From: Pseudomonas sp. MWU13-2105 | GTDB lineage: Bacteria > Pseudomonadota > Gammaproteobacteria > Pseudomonadales > Pseudomonadaceae | Assembly: GCF_023242315.1 (NCBI RefSeq) | Contig: NZ_JALLIY010000028.1 | Location: 1 to 56,353 of the forward strand | DNA: 56,353 bases | Reading direction: 5' to 3' | Shown here: one piece after another, positions 26,658 to 34,806 of the stretch | Layout: every line of letters begins with the position of its first letter | Position numbering within the stretch: the first letter of the stretch is position 1 | Program-made: the position numbers and the translations under genes | The notes under the pieces: generated by a model | What the model was told of the DNA's origin: nothing | The model's database searches: none | Seen by the model: only the letters and a program-made list of their open reading frames with translations

Positions 26658-28187
26658 ATGACCCTCTACACCAACGACTACCTGGAGTACTACCTGACCC
26701 TGGTGGGCTGGCTCGTCGGCAACGGCATCTGGGACGTGCTGATGGACTCAGGGCTCTTTGCTCTACCGATCTTTGTGATCCTGCTTCAGGAGTGGCTCAA
26801 GGCCCGTGATGAAGGCGCCGACGAGGGCAACAAGGGGCTGCTGGCCGCCACCCGCATCGAGAACCGGCTCTGGCTGGCCACCGCCGTGATCATGTTCGCG
26901 GGCGTGCCCTTCATTGAGCTCAACCTCTCGACCCTGCAGTTTGATGACAGTCGCTCGCAGCAATGCCAGTACCAGGTACCGGCGCCCGAGGACACCGGTT
27001 GGGGTCGCTCCTTCACCTCCCTGAACAACCAAAGCGCTCGCGTACCGGTGTGGTGGTGGTTCGTGCACTCGATGTCCAAGGCCGTGACCGGCGCCGCGGT
27101 GGCGGCCATTCCGTGTGGGACGGACCTGCGGCAGATGCGCATGCAAGTCAACACCACCCGGCTGCATGACCCGGTGCTCGCCCAGGAAGTCGCCGACTTC
27201 ACCAACGACTGTTATGGCTACTCCCGGGCGAAGCTGTTCTTGAGCCGCCCTACCCTGAGTGATGAAGAAACCAATGACATCAACTGGATCGGCTCTCGGT
27301 ACTTCAATCAGCAGTCCGGGTACTACGACACCTACCACTCCAAGACGCCGCGAGCTGAGTGGCCCTACGATCCGGTGCGAGACATGGGGTTGGCCGAAGT
27401 CAGCCATGGCGGCGGTTACCCGACCTGCAACCAGTGGTGGGCCGACAGTGATCAGGGGCTGCGCGCACGGCTACTGACTCAGGTGGAGATCACTTTGCTG
27501 GATCGCTTTGCTCAGTGGGCCAACTCCATGCCCCAAGATGAAGTGAACGATGCGATCATTCGGCACGTGGTGTCCCCGAGCAGCCAACGGATGTCCTTGG
27601 GCAAGGTGTATAGCGACTACGGTGGTCAGGTAGGCGGCGCCATGCTCAATGACATGAGTCGTGTCACCGGTGCCGTTGGGATCAGTGTGGGAGCCATGGC
27701 GTACTTTCCAGCCATGGATGTCGTGCGCCAGGCGCTGCCCATGGTGATGGCGGCGCTCAAGATGGCTCTGGTCATCTGCATGCCGTTGGTGCTGATGTTC
27801 AGTACCTACGACCTGAAAGCCGCTGTCACGATGTCAGTGGTGCAGTTCTCCATGATTTTCGTGGACTTTTGGTTTCAGTTGGCCCGCTGGATCGACACCA
27901 CCATCCTTGATGCACTGTATGGGTTCACCTCGCCTCATGCGAACCTGAACCCGATTCTTGGCTTGAACAATGTGCAGGCGGACTGGCTGCTGAATTATGT
28001 GATGGGGGCGCTGTTCATTGTATTGCCAACCTTTTGGATGACCGTTTTAACTTGGGCTGGGATCCAGACTGGTTCTGCTCTTCGAGGACTAGCCGAGGGA
28101 ACCAGCGGTGCCCAGCAACAAGGAAGTAAAGGTGCAGATACAATAATTAGCACCCTAGCAGAACCATCGCCCGAAAAGAATAACTGA
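26658..28187 (+). CDS. TraG-type conjugal transfer protein (N-terminal domain family)
   Basis: A 509-aa membrane protein. Its beginning YTNDYLEYYLTLVGWLVGNGIWDVL and its later membrane segments (about residues 340-420 and 445-470) match TraG_N proteins of ICEs, which stabilise mating pairs. Between them lies a large Cys-containing extracytoplasmic domain. It is the last plus-strand gene of the tra operon. Confidence 0.87.
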   Translation: MTLYTNDYLEYYLTLVGWLVGNGIWDVLMDSGLFALPIFVILLQEWLKARDEGADEGNKGLLAATRIENRLWLATAVIMFAGVPFIELNLSTLQFDDSRSQQCQYQVPAPEDTGWGRSFTSLNNQSARVPVWWWFVHSMSKAVTGAAVAAIPCGTDLRQMRMQVNTTRLHDPVLAQEVADFTNDCYGYSRAKLFLSRPTLSDEETNDINWIGSRYFNQQSGYYDTYHSKTPRAEWPYDPVRDMGLAEVSHGGGYPTCNQWWADSDQGLRARLLTQVEITLLDRFAQWANSMPQDEVNDAIIRHVVSPSSQRMSLGKVYSDYGGQVGGAMLNDMSRVTGAVGISVGAMAYFPAMDVVRQALPMVMAALKMALVICMPLVLMFSTYDLKAAVTMSVVQFSMIFVDFWFQLARWIDTTILDALYGFTSPHANLNPILGLNNVQADWLLNYVMGALFIVLPTFWMTVLTWAGIQTGSALRGLAEGTSGAQQQGSKGADTIISTLAEPSPEKNN

Positions 28188-28190
28188 CGT

Positions 28191-28550
28191 CTACTCGTCC
28201 CGATAGAATGCTGGATCGTTAATATTTTCGGGGGCGTAAGGATCAGGACAGAGTGCTTCGCCATCAAAACCCGCTATTTCCTCACCAGGGTTCATTTTAT
28301 TCATTGGTATTTTCTTAAGAAAAAGAAGACCTATAACAAAGACCGCAACCCAGAACGCCACATACAGGAAGCCTCCAATCAAGGCCAACCTAACCACCAG
28401 AAAAATCACAGTGTTCAATGTCGGCGGCGAGCCTTTCTTACCCATCCAGGTCGCCGCCCTTTTTTCAAATTTCAGGTAGCTAGCAGATGCCTCGCGCATC
28501 CATTGACCCACATGATAGAAAAATCCATTTTTCTTCGTTTCGGCTGTCAT
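28191..28550 (-). CDS. DUF3742 membrane protein (119 aa)
   Basis: A short protein with MTAETKKNGFFYHVGQWMREA..., two adjacent membrane spans (about residues 46-84) and an acidic tail. It is a DUF3742 protein, routinely convergent with traG in this ICE family. Its stop lies only 3 bases from the traG stop. Function unknown. Confidence 0.82.
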   Translation of the reverse strand: MTAETKKNGFFYHVGQWMREASASYLKFEKRAATWMGKKGSPPTLNTVIFLVVRLALIGGFLYVAFWVAVFVIGLLFLKKIPMNKMNPGEEIAGFDGEALCPDPYAPENINDPAFYRDE

Positions 28551-28751
28551 GCTGCTGACCTCGCTTTGAGATTCCGTACGTGTTCAGAGCAGCTTTGCAG
28601 ATGATCCGCAGAAGAGCCTGTAGGGCTTTTCGGCAAATGCTGACGGCGAGGTCTTTAATAGAGAAGCTGTTGAAGTGGCATCACCCTTGCGGACCGTGAG
28701 ACCGCCAGTTTCTTACCGTTGCGTGGTCGAATCGATCAACGGCGGATCAGG

Positions 28752-29726
28752 TCAAGGCTCCTCCACATCAGAGTCCACTCTCTCTGCGCCGCAGTTGGGC
28801 TCATTTCTCCGAATGCCCTTCAGCACCAAAAGCCCAAGAATCAAGGGCGCTATCCAAAACGCCAAATACAAGACACAGCCGAGAAAGATCAGCCTCACTG
28901 ACATTTTCAAGACGTCGGCCAGAACCGCGGGCACGCCCTTGTCCTGTAGCCAGCCCATAACGGTATCCTCAACCCTCCGGTAGCGACCAGAGAACCGCCC
29001 CAGCCAGAAGCCCAGCCGATAGGACGGTCCACGATCGGCGGCAGAAGGCCCGTCCCCTTCGCTGTTGTGTTGTGCTTTGCATCGTGCCCACCAGTCCTTC
29101 AACGTCTGCATCTGCGCCTGTGAAGCCGCAATGAGCTCAGGGTCAGAGGCGGTTTTGATCACCTTCACGACAGCCAACTCTGCGTCAAACCGGTGCACCG
29201 TGTATTTGTAGTTGGAGCCGCCCTCTTCTTCCGTGTACCTGGACTGGGTGACGTGTAACACCGCGTTCGCACCCCACAGCCTGGCGGTCTCGATCAGCAG
29301 TTGGCGGGCCTTGTTGAGGTCACTGGATTCGCTCCAGCCTTTACCCGTGATCAGCACCCTCTTCATGCCTTTCGGTGAGCCGGCTTTGGACCAGACGAAA
29401 TCATAGGGCTCAACATAAATGACTGTCGGGCCAGGTCCAGGCACCAAACGTTTTGCCTTCGAGCCCTTGGCAGAAGGTGTCGGCATGAACGTGACATGCT
29501 GCCCCGTCACCAGAGGCACTCGCCCCTCGACGTCATCAAGGTGGAAAAAGTACTGCTCCCCGTCCTCCCCTTTGATGAAACCGTACCCCTTGATGGGAAC
29601 AAAACTGATGACGACACCTGCGATGCTACCGGCTGCTCTACTGTCGCTGTTTGCCACGTAAATCACTCCATAGTCATACGTCACTGATAGCCCGCCTGCT
29701 GCTTCATCCATCTCGAAGCTCAGCAC
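28752..29726 (-). CDS. Cold-shock domain - YbjQ-like - DUF3742 fusion membrane protein
   Basis: A 324-aa protein with three parts. Residues 38-85 are a cold-shock/OB-like domain with KGYGFIK and QYFFHLDDVEG. Residues about 100-195 resemble YbjQ/heavy-metal-binding domain folds (ETARLWGANAVLHVTQSRY). Residues about 240-324 are DUF3742 (YRLGFWLGRFSGRYRRVE, two membrane spans, acidic tail), related to the protein at 28191. The start is uncertain; Met6 (MDEAAGG) is possible. A nucleic-acid-binding domain tethered to the inner membrane beside the conjugation genes is an unusual arrangement. Confidence 0.75.
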   Translation of the reverse strand: MLSFEMDEAAGGLSVTYDYGVIYVANSDSRAAGSIAGVVISFVPIKGYGFIKGEDGEQYFFHLDDVEGRVPLVTGQHVTFMPTPSAKGSKAKRLVPGPGPTVIYVEPYDFVWSKAGSPKGMKRVLITGKGWSESSDLNKARQLLIETARLWGANAVLHVTQSRYTEEEGGSNYKYTVHRFDAELAVVKVIKTASDPELIAASQAQMQTLKDWWARCKAQHNSEGDGPSAADRGPSYRLGFWLGRFSGRYRRVEDTVMGWLQDKGVPAVLADVLKMSVRLIFLGCVLYLAFWIAPLILGLLVLKGIRRNEPNCGAERVDSDVEEP

Positions 29727-29983
29727 AACGTTTCAAAGAATCAGCGGCCGTTACTGGCCTGCTGGCCCTCAGCTTTGCAGATAGATACGTGAGACACGTG
29801 TAGGGGAATTCTCAAAAACAGTGGGCATTTTTCAGCAGGCATACGCCGTCGCTCGAGAGCTCACGGTGACCTTCAGGCGTGAAGTTGGCGCGGGGTGGAC
29901 GGGAGGGAGTTTTATGAGGTTCGGCGGGCCGTTGAACGAACGTTTTTTTGCAGTGATATGCCATGGCCAGCAAGACAACTCGC

Positions 29984-30014
29984 TTTCCATCGAGTGAAAT
30001 TTCCTAGAAAATCC
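29984..30014 (+). promoter_or_regulatory. Conserved operator-like palindromes upstream of the C4-like promoters
   Basis: The pattern TTTC-N8-GAAATTTCCTAGAAA holds two overlapping TTTC/GAAA inverted repeats just upstream of the -35 box. It is kept at the same distance in the other units: about 31084-31114, 37213-37243 and 53360-53389. In units 2 and 3 the centre is CTCGAG. It is a likely binding site for a shared, unidentified regulator. Confidence 0.6.
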
Positions 30015-30021
30015 TGACCGC

Positions 30022-30050
30022 TTGTTTGCGCCTGATCTCGCGGCTAGGCT
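30022..30050 (+). promoter_or_regulatory. Promoter of C4-like unit 1
   Basis: TTGTTT (30022-30027), a 17-base spacer and TAGGCT (30045-30050). The same -35/17/-10 geometry is found in all four units, with TTG and TAnnnT conserved. Confidence 0.65.
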
Positions 30051-30056
30051 TCGTTC

Positions 30057-30243
30057 CGTCACTGCCAATTCAGTGACCGGGTTTAGCAGCCCATTGTGAT
30101 CAGGCGCACGGCGCCACCTTCTACGAGGCGCTTTTTTTCAGCCTCCGTTTTATGGTGGTCGTGCGCAGGGCACTTCGGTGCGCCGGTTTTCCTGATCACC
30201 GGTCTGCTAACCTGCGTACGGCTGCCACCCTCTCGTTTAGCAG
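30057..30243 (+). ncRNA. C4-like antisense leader RNA, unit 1
   Basis: In order: hairpin GTCACTG...CAGTGAC (30058-30077); site a1 TTTAGCAG (30082-30089); site b1 GTGATCAGG (30096-30104); terminator-like hairpin with T-run (30110-30138); C4-like stem from ATGGTGG to GCCACC (30152-30229) holding b' CCTGATCAC (30191-30199) and a' CTGCTAA (30204-30210); then site a2 TTTAGCAG (30236-30243). b' is perfectly complementary to b1 over 9 bases. The second b site, GATCGGGAG (30267-30275), overlaps the Shine-Dalgarno of the DUF6124 gene and pairs with 7 bases of b', one as G-U. Layout and sequence resemble the phage P1/P7 c4 locus (Rfam C4 antisense RNA). Confidence 0.82.
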
Positions 30244-30285
30244 CGATGTTGGCGGCTCCCTCAACAGATCGGGAGTAACCACTCT

Positions 30286-30627
30286 ATGTTCAAACCCACC
30301 CCCAATCCGCCTGTTTTCTCCAACGTCGAATCCATCGACCCTCGTATCGCCGACCGGGCTTTGTCTCACTACAACCTCGGTCCAGACGCGTGCCCAAAAC
30401 CTGCTTCTGTCACCGTACTGCATGATCATCTGAATGCAGCCAGAAATCAGGAAGACGCCCTGGCCGATGTCTACTCGATTCTGCAATCCGCTGCGGCCAC
30501 CGCTTATGAAAACGCCGACAACCAAACCGGTTCGAACCGCAAGGTGGCGATGGGCGTGATGCATTTGATTGAGCTGGCACAACTGAGAATGGACGCAGTG
30601 CTGGATAAGCAGGCCGTCAGCGGCTGA
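30286..30627 (+). CDS. DUF6124 family protein, copy 1
   Basis: A 113-aa protein starting MFKPTPNPPVFSN, with the conserved core SILQSAAATAYENADNQTG, SNRKVAMGVMHLIELAQL and a helical end. This is a Pseudomonas family of unknown function, probably an all-helical small protein. It is the gene controlled by the C4-like leader. It differs from copy 2 at only a few residues (for example KPTP/KVTP and NAARNQ/NEARNQ). A terminator hairpin follows 12 bases after the stop. Confidence 0.88.
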   Translation: MFKPTPNPPVFSNVESIDPRIADRALSHYNLGPDACPKPASVTVLHDHLNAARNQEDALADVYSILQSAAATAYENADNQTGSNRKVAMGVMHLIELAQLRMDAVLDKQAVSG

Positions 30628-30638
30628 CGGCACGCTGC

Positions 30639-30671
30639 GAATGAGCGGAAAGCCTGGCTTTCCGCTCATTC
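30639..30671 (+). terminator. Hairpin after DUF6124 copy 1
   Basis: GAATGAGCGGAAAG / CTTTCCGCTCATTC, a perfect 14-bp stem with loop CCTGG. There is no long T-run after it, but it is kept after copies 2 and 4. Confidence 0.75.
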
Positions 30672-31121
30672 GACTGCCCTCCTCAGGCGATTGACTGGTG
30701 CCTGCCTGGACCGAGAGAGGAAACCCAAGGCCGGGCCCGGCTCAGTTGAACCGCAACACTCCATAGTCATAGGTCACTGGTAGCCCGTCTGCTGCTTCAT
30801 CCAGCACGATGCTCAGCACAACGTTTCAAAGAATCAGCAGCCGTTAGCCGTTACTGGCCTGCTGGCCCTCAGTTTTGCAGATAGATACGTGAGACACGTG
30901 TAGGGGAATTCGCAAAAACGGCGGACATTTTTCAGCAGGCATACGCCGTCGCACGAGGACTCACGGTGACCTTCAGGCGTGAAGTTGGCGCGGGATGGAC
31001 GGGAGGGAGTTTTATGAGGTTCGGCGGGCCGTTGAACGAACGTTTTTTTGCAGTGATATGCCAAGGCCAGCAAGACAACTCGCTTTCCCTCGAGTGAAAT
31101 TTCCTAGAAAATCCTGACCGC

Positions 31122-31150
31122 TTGTATGCGCCCAATCTCGCGGCTAGGCT
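31122..31150 (+). promoter_or_regulatory. Promoter of C4-like unit 2
   Basis: TTGTAT (31122-31127), a 17-base spacer and TAGGCT (31145-31150), as in unit 1. Confidence 0.65.
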
Positions 31151-31156
31151 TCGACT

Positions 31157-31348
31157 GTCACTGCTCATCAGTGATCAGGTTTAGCAGCCTGGAATTAAAC
31201 ATTGGGCGCACAGCGCCACCCTAGTCGGGCGCTATTTTTTTGCCTCCGCTTTATGGTGGCTGTGCGCAGGGCACCCTCACGGGTGCGCCGGGTTCCCAAT
31301 GTTCCGGTCTGCTAACCTGCGTACAGCTGCCACCTCTTCGTTTAGCAG
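31157..31348 (+). ncRNA. C4-like antisense leader RNA, unit 2
   Basis: It has the same order of elements as unit 1: a1 TTTAGCAG (31180-31187), b1 AACATTGGG (31198-31206), terminator-like hairpin (31212-31241), C4-like stem (31253-31334) with b' CCCAATGTT (31295-31303) and a' CTGCTAA (31309-31315), and a2 TTTAGCAG (31341-31348). b' is perfectly complementary to b1 over 9 bases and to AACATTGG (31370-31377) over 8. The latter leads directly into the GGAAG ribosome site of the gene at 31388. All b elements differ from unit 1 while the a elements are the same. Confidence 0.85.
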
Positions 31349-31387
31349 CGATAACTGGCAGTTCCACTTAACATTGGAAGTGCAAAT

Positions 31388-31729
31388 ATGTTCAAAGTAA
31401 CCCCCAATCCGCCTGTTTTCTCCAACGTTGAAACCATCGACCCTCGTATCGCCGACCGAGCTTTGTCTCACTACAACCTCGGTCCAGACGCGTGCCCAAA
31501 ACCTGCGTCTGTCACCGTACTGCATGATCATCTGAATGAAGCCAGAAATCAGGAAGACGCCCTGGCCGATGTCTATTCGATTCTGCAATCCGCTGCGGCT
31601 ACCGCTTATGAAAACGCCGACAACCAAACCGGCTCGAACCGCAAGGTGGCGATGGGCGTGATGCATTTGATTGAACTGGCACAACTGAGAATGGACGCTG
31701 TGCTGGATAAGCAGGCCGTCAGCGGCTGA
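31388..31729 (+). CDS. DUF6124 family protein, copy 2
   Basis: 113 aa, nearly identical to copy 1 (MFKVTPNPPVFSNVETID...). Product of the tandem duplication. Translation should be controlled by b2, which overlaps the ribosome site. A hairpin follows the stop. Confidence 0.88.
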   Translation: MFKVTPNPPVFSNVETIDPRIADRALSHYNLGPDACPKPASVTVLHDHLNEARNQEDALADVYSILQSAAATAYENADNQTGSNRKVAMGVMHLIELAQLRMDAVLDKQAVSG

Positions 31730-31740
31730 CGGCACGCTGC

Positions 31741-31773
31741 GAATGAGCGGAAAGCCTGGATTCCCGCTCATTC
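31741..31773 (+). terminator. Hairpin after DUF6124 copy 2
   Basis: GAATGAGCGGAAAG ... ATTCCCGCTCATTC. The stem is the same as after copy 1 but carries two mismatches near the loop. Confidence 0.65.
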
Positions 31774-31996
31774 GACTCCACCGTCTTCAGGCGATTGACT
31801 GATGCCTGCCTGGACCGAGAGAGGAAACCCAAGGCCGGGTCCGGCTCAGTTGAACCGCAACAGTGCGGAATCATTAGACCACTACGCGGTGACTCTACGG
31901 GTTGCGAAGAGCACCTCGCACGCTGGGAATATCGCCCATGGGCTAGGCCGTATCCAACATCGTTAAACACGTCGTTGGACGTCGAGGCTGTACCTT

Positions 31997-33358
31997 CTAT
32001 TTTTTCCAGCCGCTTATAATCTGATTAGCATCAATCATATTAAAAACCCACTCATTGCCGATTTTTGCTTTTTCGAACAGCTTATGTTCAACCAAACCAT
32101 TAAGCACTGCTGCAGCCGTATTGTAGGCACAGCCTAAATTATCCTTCACATTAGTTATCGTAAATTCTTGCGCCTTTCCAGACCTCGCCACATTGAAGAC
32201 TATCCGTTGTTTTTCAGACAGTTTTCCATACAGGCCAGACTGGTATAAAAACGCATTGAATTTTTCCATATTCTCAACAGCTTCTTCATACGCCCTCCTG
32301 AACTGCCCTATCGCCCTGGTGATCACTCTGCACTGGTGGTCGATAAAATAGGTAAGGTCCATGCTATCGGTTTCAGTGTAGAGGTAGCTCTTTCCATATT
32401 GAATGGGGGACACCTTAAGCAGTGTACTGATCGCTATGTACCTGAATGCGCCAAATCCGCTTTTGAATAGATACCAATAAAATAATGACCTCGCGACCCG
32501 CCCATTCCCGTCATTGAAGGGGTGCTCATACCCTATGATGAAATGAATAATGATCGCCTTCACCACCGGATGAATATAGTTTTGATTTTCCATGTCCGCG
32601 TGATTGGTGTTCACCCAATCGATTATCAATTTCAACCGCTCTTCAAGGTGTTGAGCCGGTGGAGGCTGATGCACCACATCACCACTGCCATCTTCTACAA
32701 CGACATTATCGTCATGTCTGAACTCGCCGGGCCGATAGCTCTCGTCATTAATGCCCTCCACACCGACTTGATGCAGGTCAGAGATAATGTCCAGCGTGAG
32801 CGCGTGTTCCCTAAAATCCCAGGCGTGATTCATCATCTTGAAGTTTCCGATGATCATTTTTTCATCAAGTGTTCTCGCCCCCCTTTTCCTTTTAAGGAGG
32901 TCTTTAGCGGCCTTGGTGGTAGTCGCCGCGCCTTCCAGTTGACTACTGCTAATCGCTTCATCTTCTATCAAATCGTTCAAAAGATAGTGTAAATGTTTGG
33001 TCTCACCTATCTTTGAGCACATCCATTCGAGCGCGGCCGTGGTCGTGTGTTGATCGCAAGCTGAGATCGCTATGTGCATAGCAGGGGTATAAAGAAAGCT
33101 ACAATTTTTGGGGGGGTCACCTAGAAATAAAACGTCCGTCAGTTGCCTCAACCTAGCATGCTTCACCACGGACCAAGCCAATGCAGGATCTAAATCGCTA
33201 GGGATCCTGAATCTCAGTTTGTCAAAATGTAGGTAACGACCTTTCGAGTCAACGCAGTGGCTCAGCTCTAGGTATGCACCTGCTTTGTCCGGGTGCTTTT
33301 CAAGAATCTCTGCAAAAGGATTCGGGTTGGTTGGAGGGGGAGACTTGACCATGCTCAT
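31997..33358 (-). CDS. Fic-family protein with N-terminal DUF4172-like region
   Basis: A 453-aa protein from ATG 33358 (MSMVKSPPPTNPN; AGGA upstream). The active site is HPFNDGNGRVAR and the inhibitory motif is SSSQLEGA. A C-terminal region with a winged helix (AQEFTITNVKDNLGCAYNTAAAVL) follows. It is a different Fic subtype from the one at 21312. The gene is AT-rich compared with its neighbours, suggesting a separate transfer. It would AMPylate or otherwise nucleotidylate an unknown protein. A longer frame to 33751 lacks support. Confidence 0.9.
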   Translation of the reverse strand: MSMVKSPPPTNPNPFAEILEKHPDKAGAYLELSHCVDSKGRYLHFDKLRFRIPSDLDPALAWSVVKHARLRQLTDVLFLGDPPKNCSFLYTPAMHIAISACDQHTTTAALEWMCSKIGETKHLHYLLNDLIEDEAISSSQLEGAATTTKAAKDLLKRKRGARTLDEKMIIGNFKMMNHAWDFREHALTLDIISDLHQVGVEGINDESYRPGEFRHDDNVVVEDGSGDVVHQPPPAQHLEERLKLIIDWVNTNHADMENQNYIHPVVKAIIIHFIIGYEHPFNDGNGRVARSLFYWYLFKSGFGAFRYIAISTLLKVSPIQYGKSYLYTETDSMDLTYFIDHQCRVITRAIGQFRRAYEEAVENMEKFNAFLYQSGLYGKLSEKQRIVFNVARSGKAQEFTITNVKDNLGCAYNTAAAVLNGLVEHKLFEKAKIGNEWVFNMIDANQIISGWKK

Positions 33359-33443
33359 TTCAGAATTCCTATAAATTGAAACGAGCATAGGGCATTCCAT
33401 TTCAAAATTCCACAAAATGAAATCGCTGCCCCAGAGGCGGTAG

Positions 33444-33488
33444 AGCGCCACCTTGAGCAAAGCGCTTTTTTCGGCCTCAGCGTTTATG
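33444..33488 (+). repeat. Remnant of a fifth C4-like leader
   Basis: AGCGCCACCTTGAGCAAAGC, the rest of the hairpin, a T-run, then CGGCCTCAG and TTTATG. It is almost identical to 53485-53530 in unit 4. It contains only the terminator-like hairpin; the C4 stem and DUF6124 gene are gone and a DUF1311 gene follows instead. Confidence 0.75.
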
Positions 33489-33587
33489 AGCTGATGTCGC
33501 GCCGTCATGAACACCACGGCCGATGGACGTGGAATCAGCGGTCTTGGCACAATGCGCCCCCTGAAAGGAACTCTCCCAAGGAACACC

Positions 33588-34787
33588 ATGGACCGCCCCG
33601 TACCGCCCCTGCGTTCAATATTGTTGCTTGCCGGATCGCTGCTGAGCGCGAGCACACCGGCTATGGCGGCGTCCTTCGATTGCCAGAAAGCCTCGACACC
33701 GGTGGAGCACGCTATTTGTGCCAGTCCCGAATTGAGCGAGCTGGACAGCACCCTCGGTGCACACTACAGCCGGGCAATCGCCAAACTGGCGCCCGATCAG
33801 CGCGACGCCTTGCGCACAGGCCAACGTACTTGGTTGAAAGCCCGCAACGCCTGCGCCGCTGAACCGGACAAACTGGCTGCTTGCCTACAACCGCTACTGA
33901 GCCAGCGGGTGATCGAGGTGGGTACGCTGACTCAGCCGGACACGGCGGCCCTGGACGCGACTATCGCCAGCATTCCCTACCACCCGGCAGAGGCGGCGCA
34001 AGGGCTGAGGCGTTATCCGAGCAGTGAGTTAGCCGCGGCCTGGCGGGTTTATCTGCACCGTTTTGAGCCGGCCAGTGGAGTGACGCAAGAGGAAGCCGAA
34101 GCGAGCCGTCAGCAGGCACTCAAGGCACTGGCTGACGATGACTTTGCGCGCTCGGTGTTTAGCGACATTGAGAATGATCAGTCAGTGAGTCGCGACCGGG
34201 TCGAGTTGACGCTGCTGCGCATGATGATCGAACGGGCACAATACGCATTCTTCGCCGACCAGCGCGCCTATGTGCACTGCTTTGTTTTCTCGCGCCAGGG
34301 TGAGGCTGCCTATGACGCCTTCGGCTCGCTCTACGGTTCTACCCGTGACACCTTTGCGCCGATCTGCGCGCCCCAGGGCAACCTGTTTGAACAAGGTCCC
34401 TGGAAGCAACTGAGCAGCAGCTTTGACGAGGCAGTGTCTGCGGCGAGCGGGAATGCCGGCACCATCCGCTTTGCCAGCTATGCCGACTGGCACTTGATGG
34501 CGCTGCGGGCTACGGTGTCTCCCCGGGACTTTCTCAAGGCGCCGGCTGCAAAGGCGGATGATCCCGAACAGAACGTGCGTGACTGGACCGACGACAAGTC
34601 CTGGCCGAAAAAACAGCGTCAGCAGGCCTTGGCTGCGGTTGAACCCGCCCGACAGGTGACCAGCACCTGGTTACAACACGAGCGCGGTTTATCGACGAGT
34701 GAGGCACAACAGGCCGCTCGGGAAATCGTTCGGCAATGGATGAGCCAGCGCCTGGATTTCATCAGCGAAAATAGCGGGGCCGGGTAA
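33588..34787 (+). CDS. Exported protein with DUF1311/LprI-like N-terminal domain
   Basis: A 399-aa protein from ATG 33588 (MDRPVPPLRS, AAGGAAC upstream) with signal peptide ending TPAMAA. Residues 30-100 have the DUF1311 pattern SFDCQKASTPVEHAICAS...LDSTLGAHYSRA...QRTWLKARNAC...CLQ with its paired Cys, as in lysozyme inhibitor LprI-type proteins. The remaining roughly 290 residues are of unknown type. It is probably periplasmic. It stands behind a relic of a C4-like leader. Confidence 0.82.
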   Translation: MDRPVPPLRSILLLAGSLLSASTPAMAASFDCQKASTPVEHAICASPELSELDSTLGAHYSRAIAKLAPDQRDALRTGQRTWLKARNACAAEPDKLAACLQPLLSQRVIEVGTLTQPDTAALDATIASIPYHPAEAAQGLRRYPSSELAAAWRVYLHRFEPASGVTQEEAEASRQQALKALADDDFARSVFSDIENDQSVSRDRVELTLLRMMIERAQYAFFADQRAYVHCFVFSRQGEAAYDAFGSLYGSTRDTFAPICAPQGNLFEQGPWKQLSSSFDEAVSAASGNAGTIRFASYADWHLMALRATVSPRDFLKAPAAKADDPEQNVRDWTDDKSWPKKQRQQALAAVEPARQVTSTWLQHERGLSTSEAQQAAREIVRQWMSQRLDFISENSGAG

Positions 34788-34806
34788 GCCCCCGTTACTT
34801 TTCCAA

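Larger units (their letters stand above)
29664..31862 (+). repeat. Tandem duplication of a 1.1-kb C4-like/DUF6124 unit
   Basis: The segments 29664-30757 and 30758 to about 31862 are near-identical, with a period of about 1.1 kb (the DUF6124 ATGs are at 30286 and 31388). The unit begins inside the 5' end of the cold-shock fusion gene and includes an upstream region, operator-like palindromes, promoter, leader RNA, DUF6124 gene and terminator. Differences are concentrated in the leader RNA and around the ribosome site. Confidence 0.92.

Noticed and set aside
30152..30300. Short plus-strand frames over the C4-like stems (MVVVRRALRC..., MAAVRRASSG...)
   Set aside because: Their conservation follows from the RNA structure. 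Similar frames over phage C4 RNAs are often annotated as proteins. They have no separate ribosome site here.
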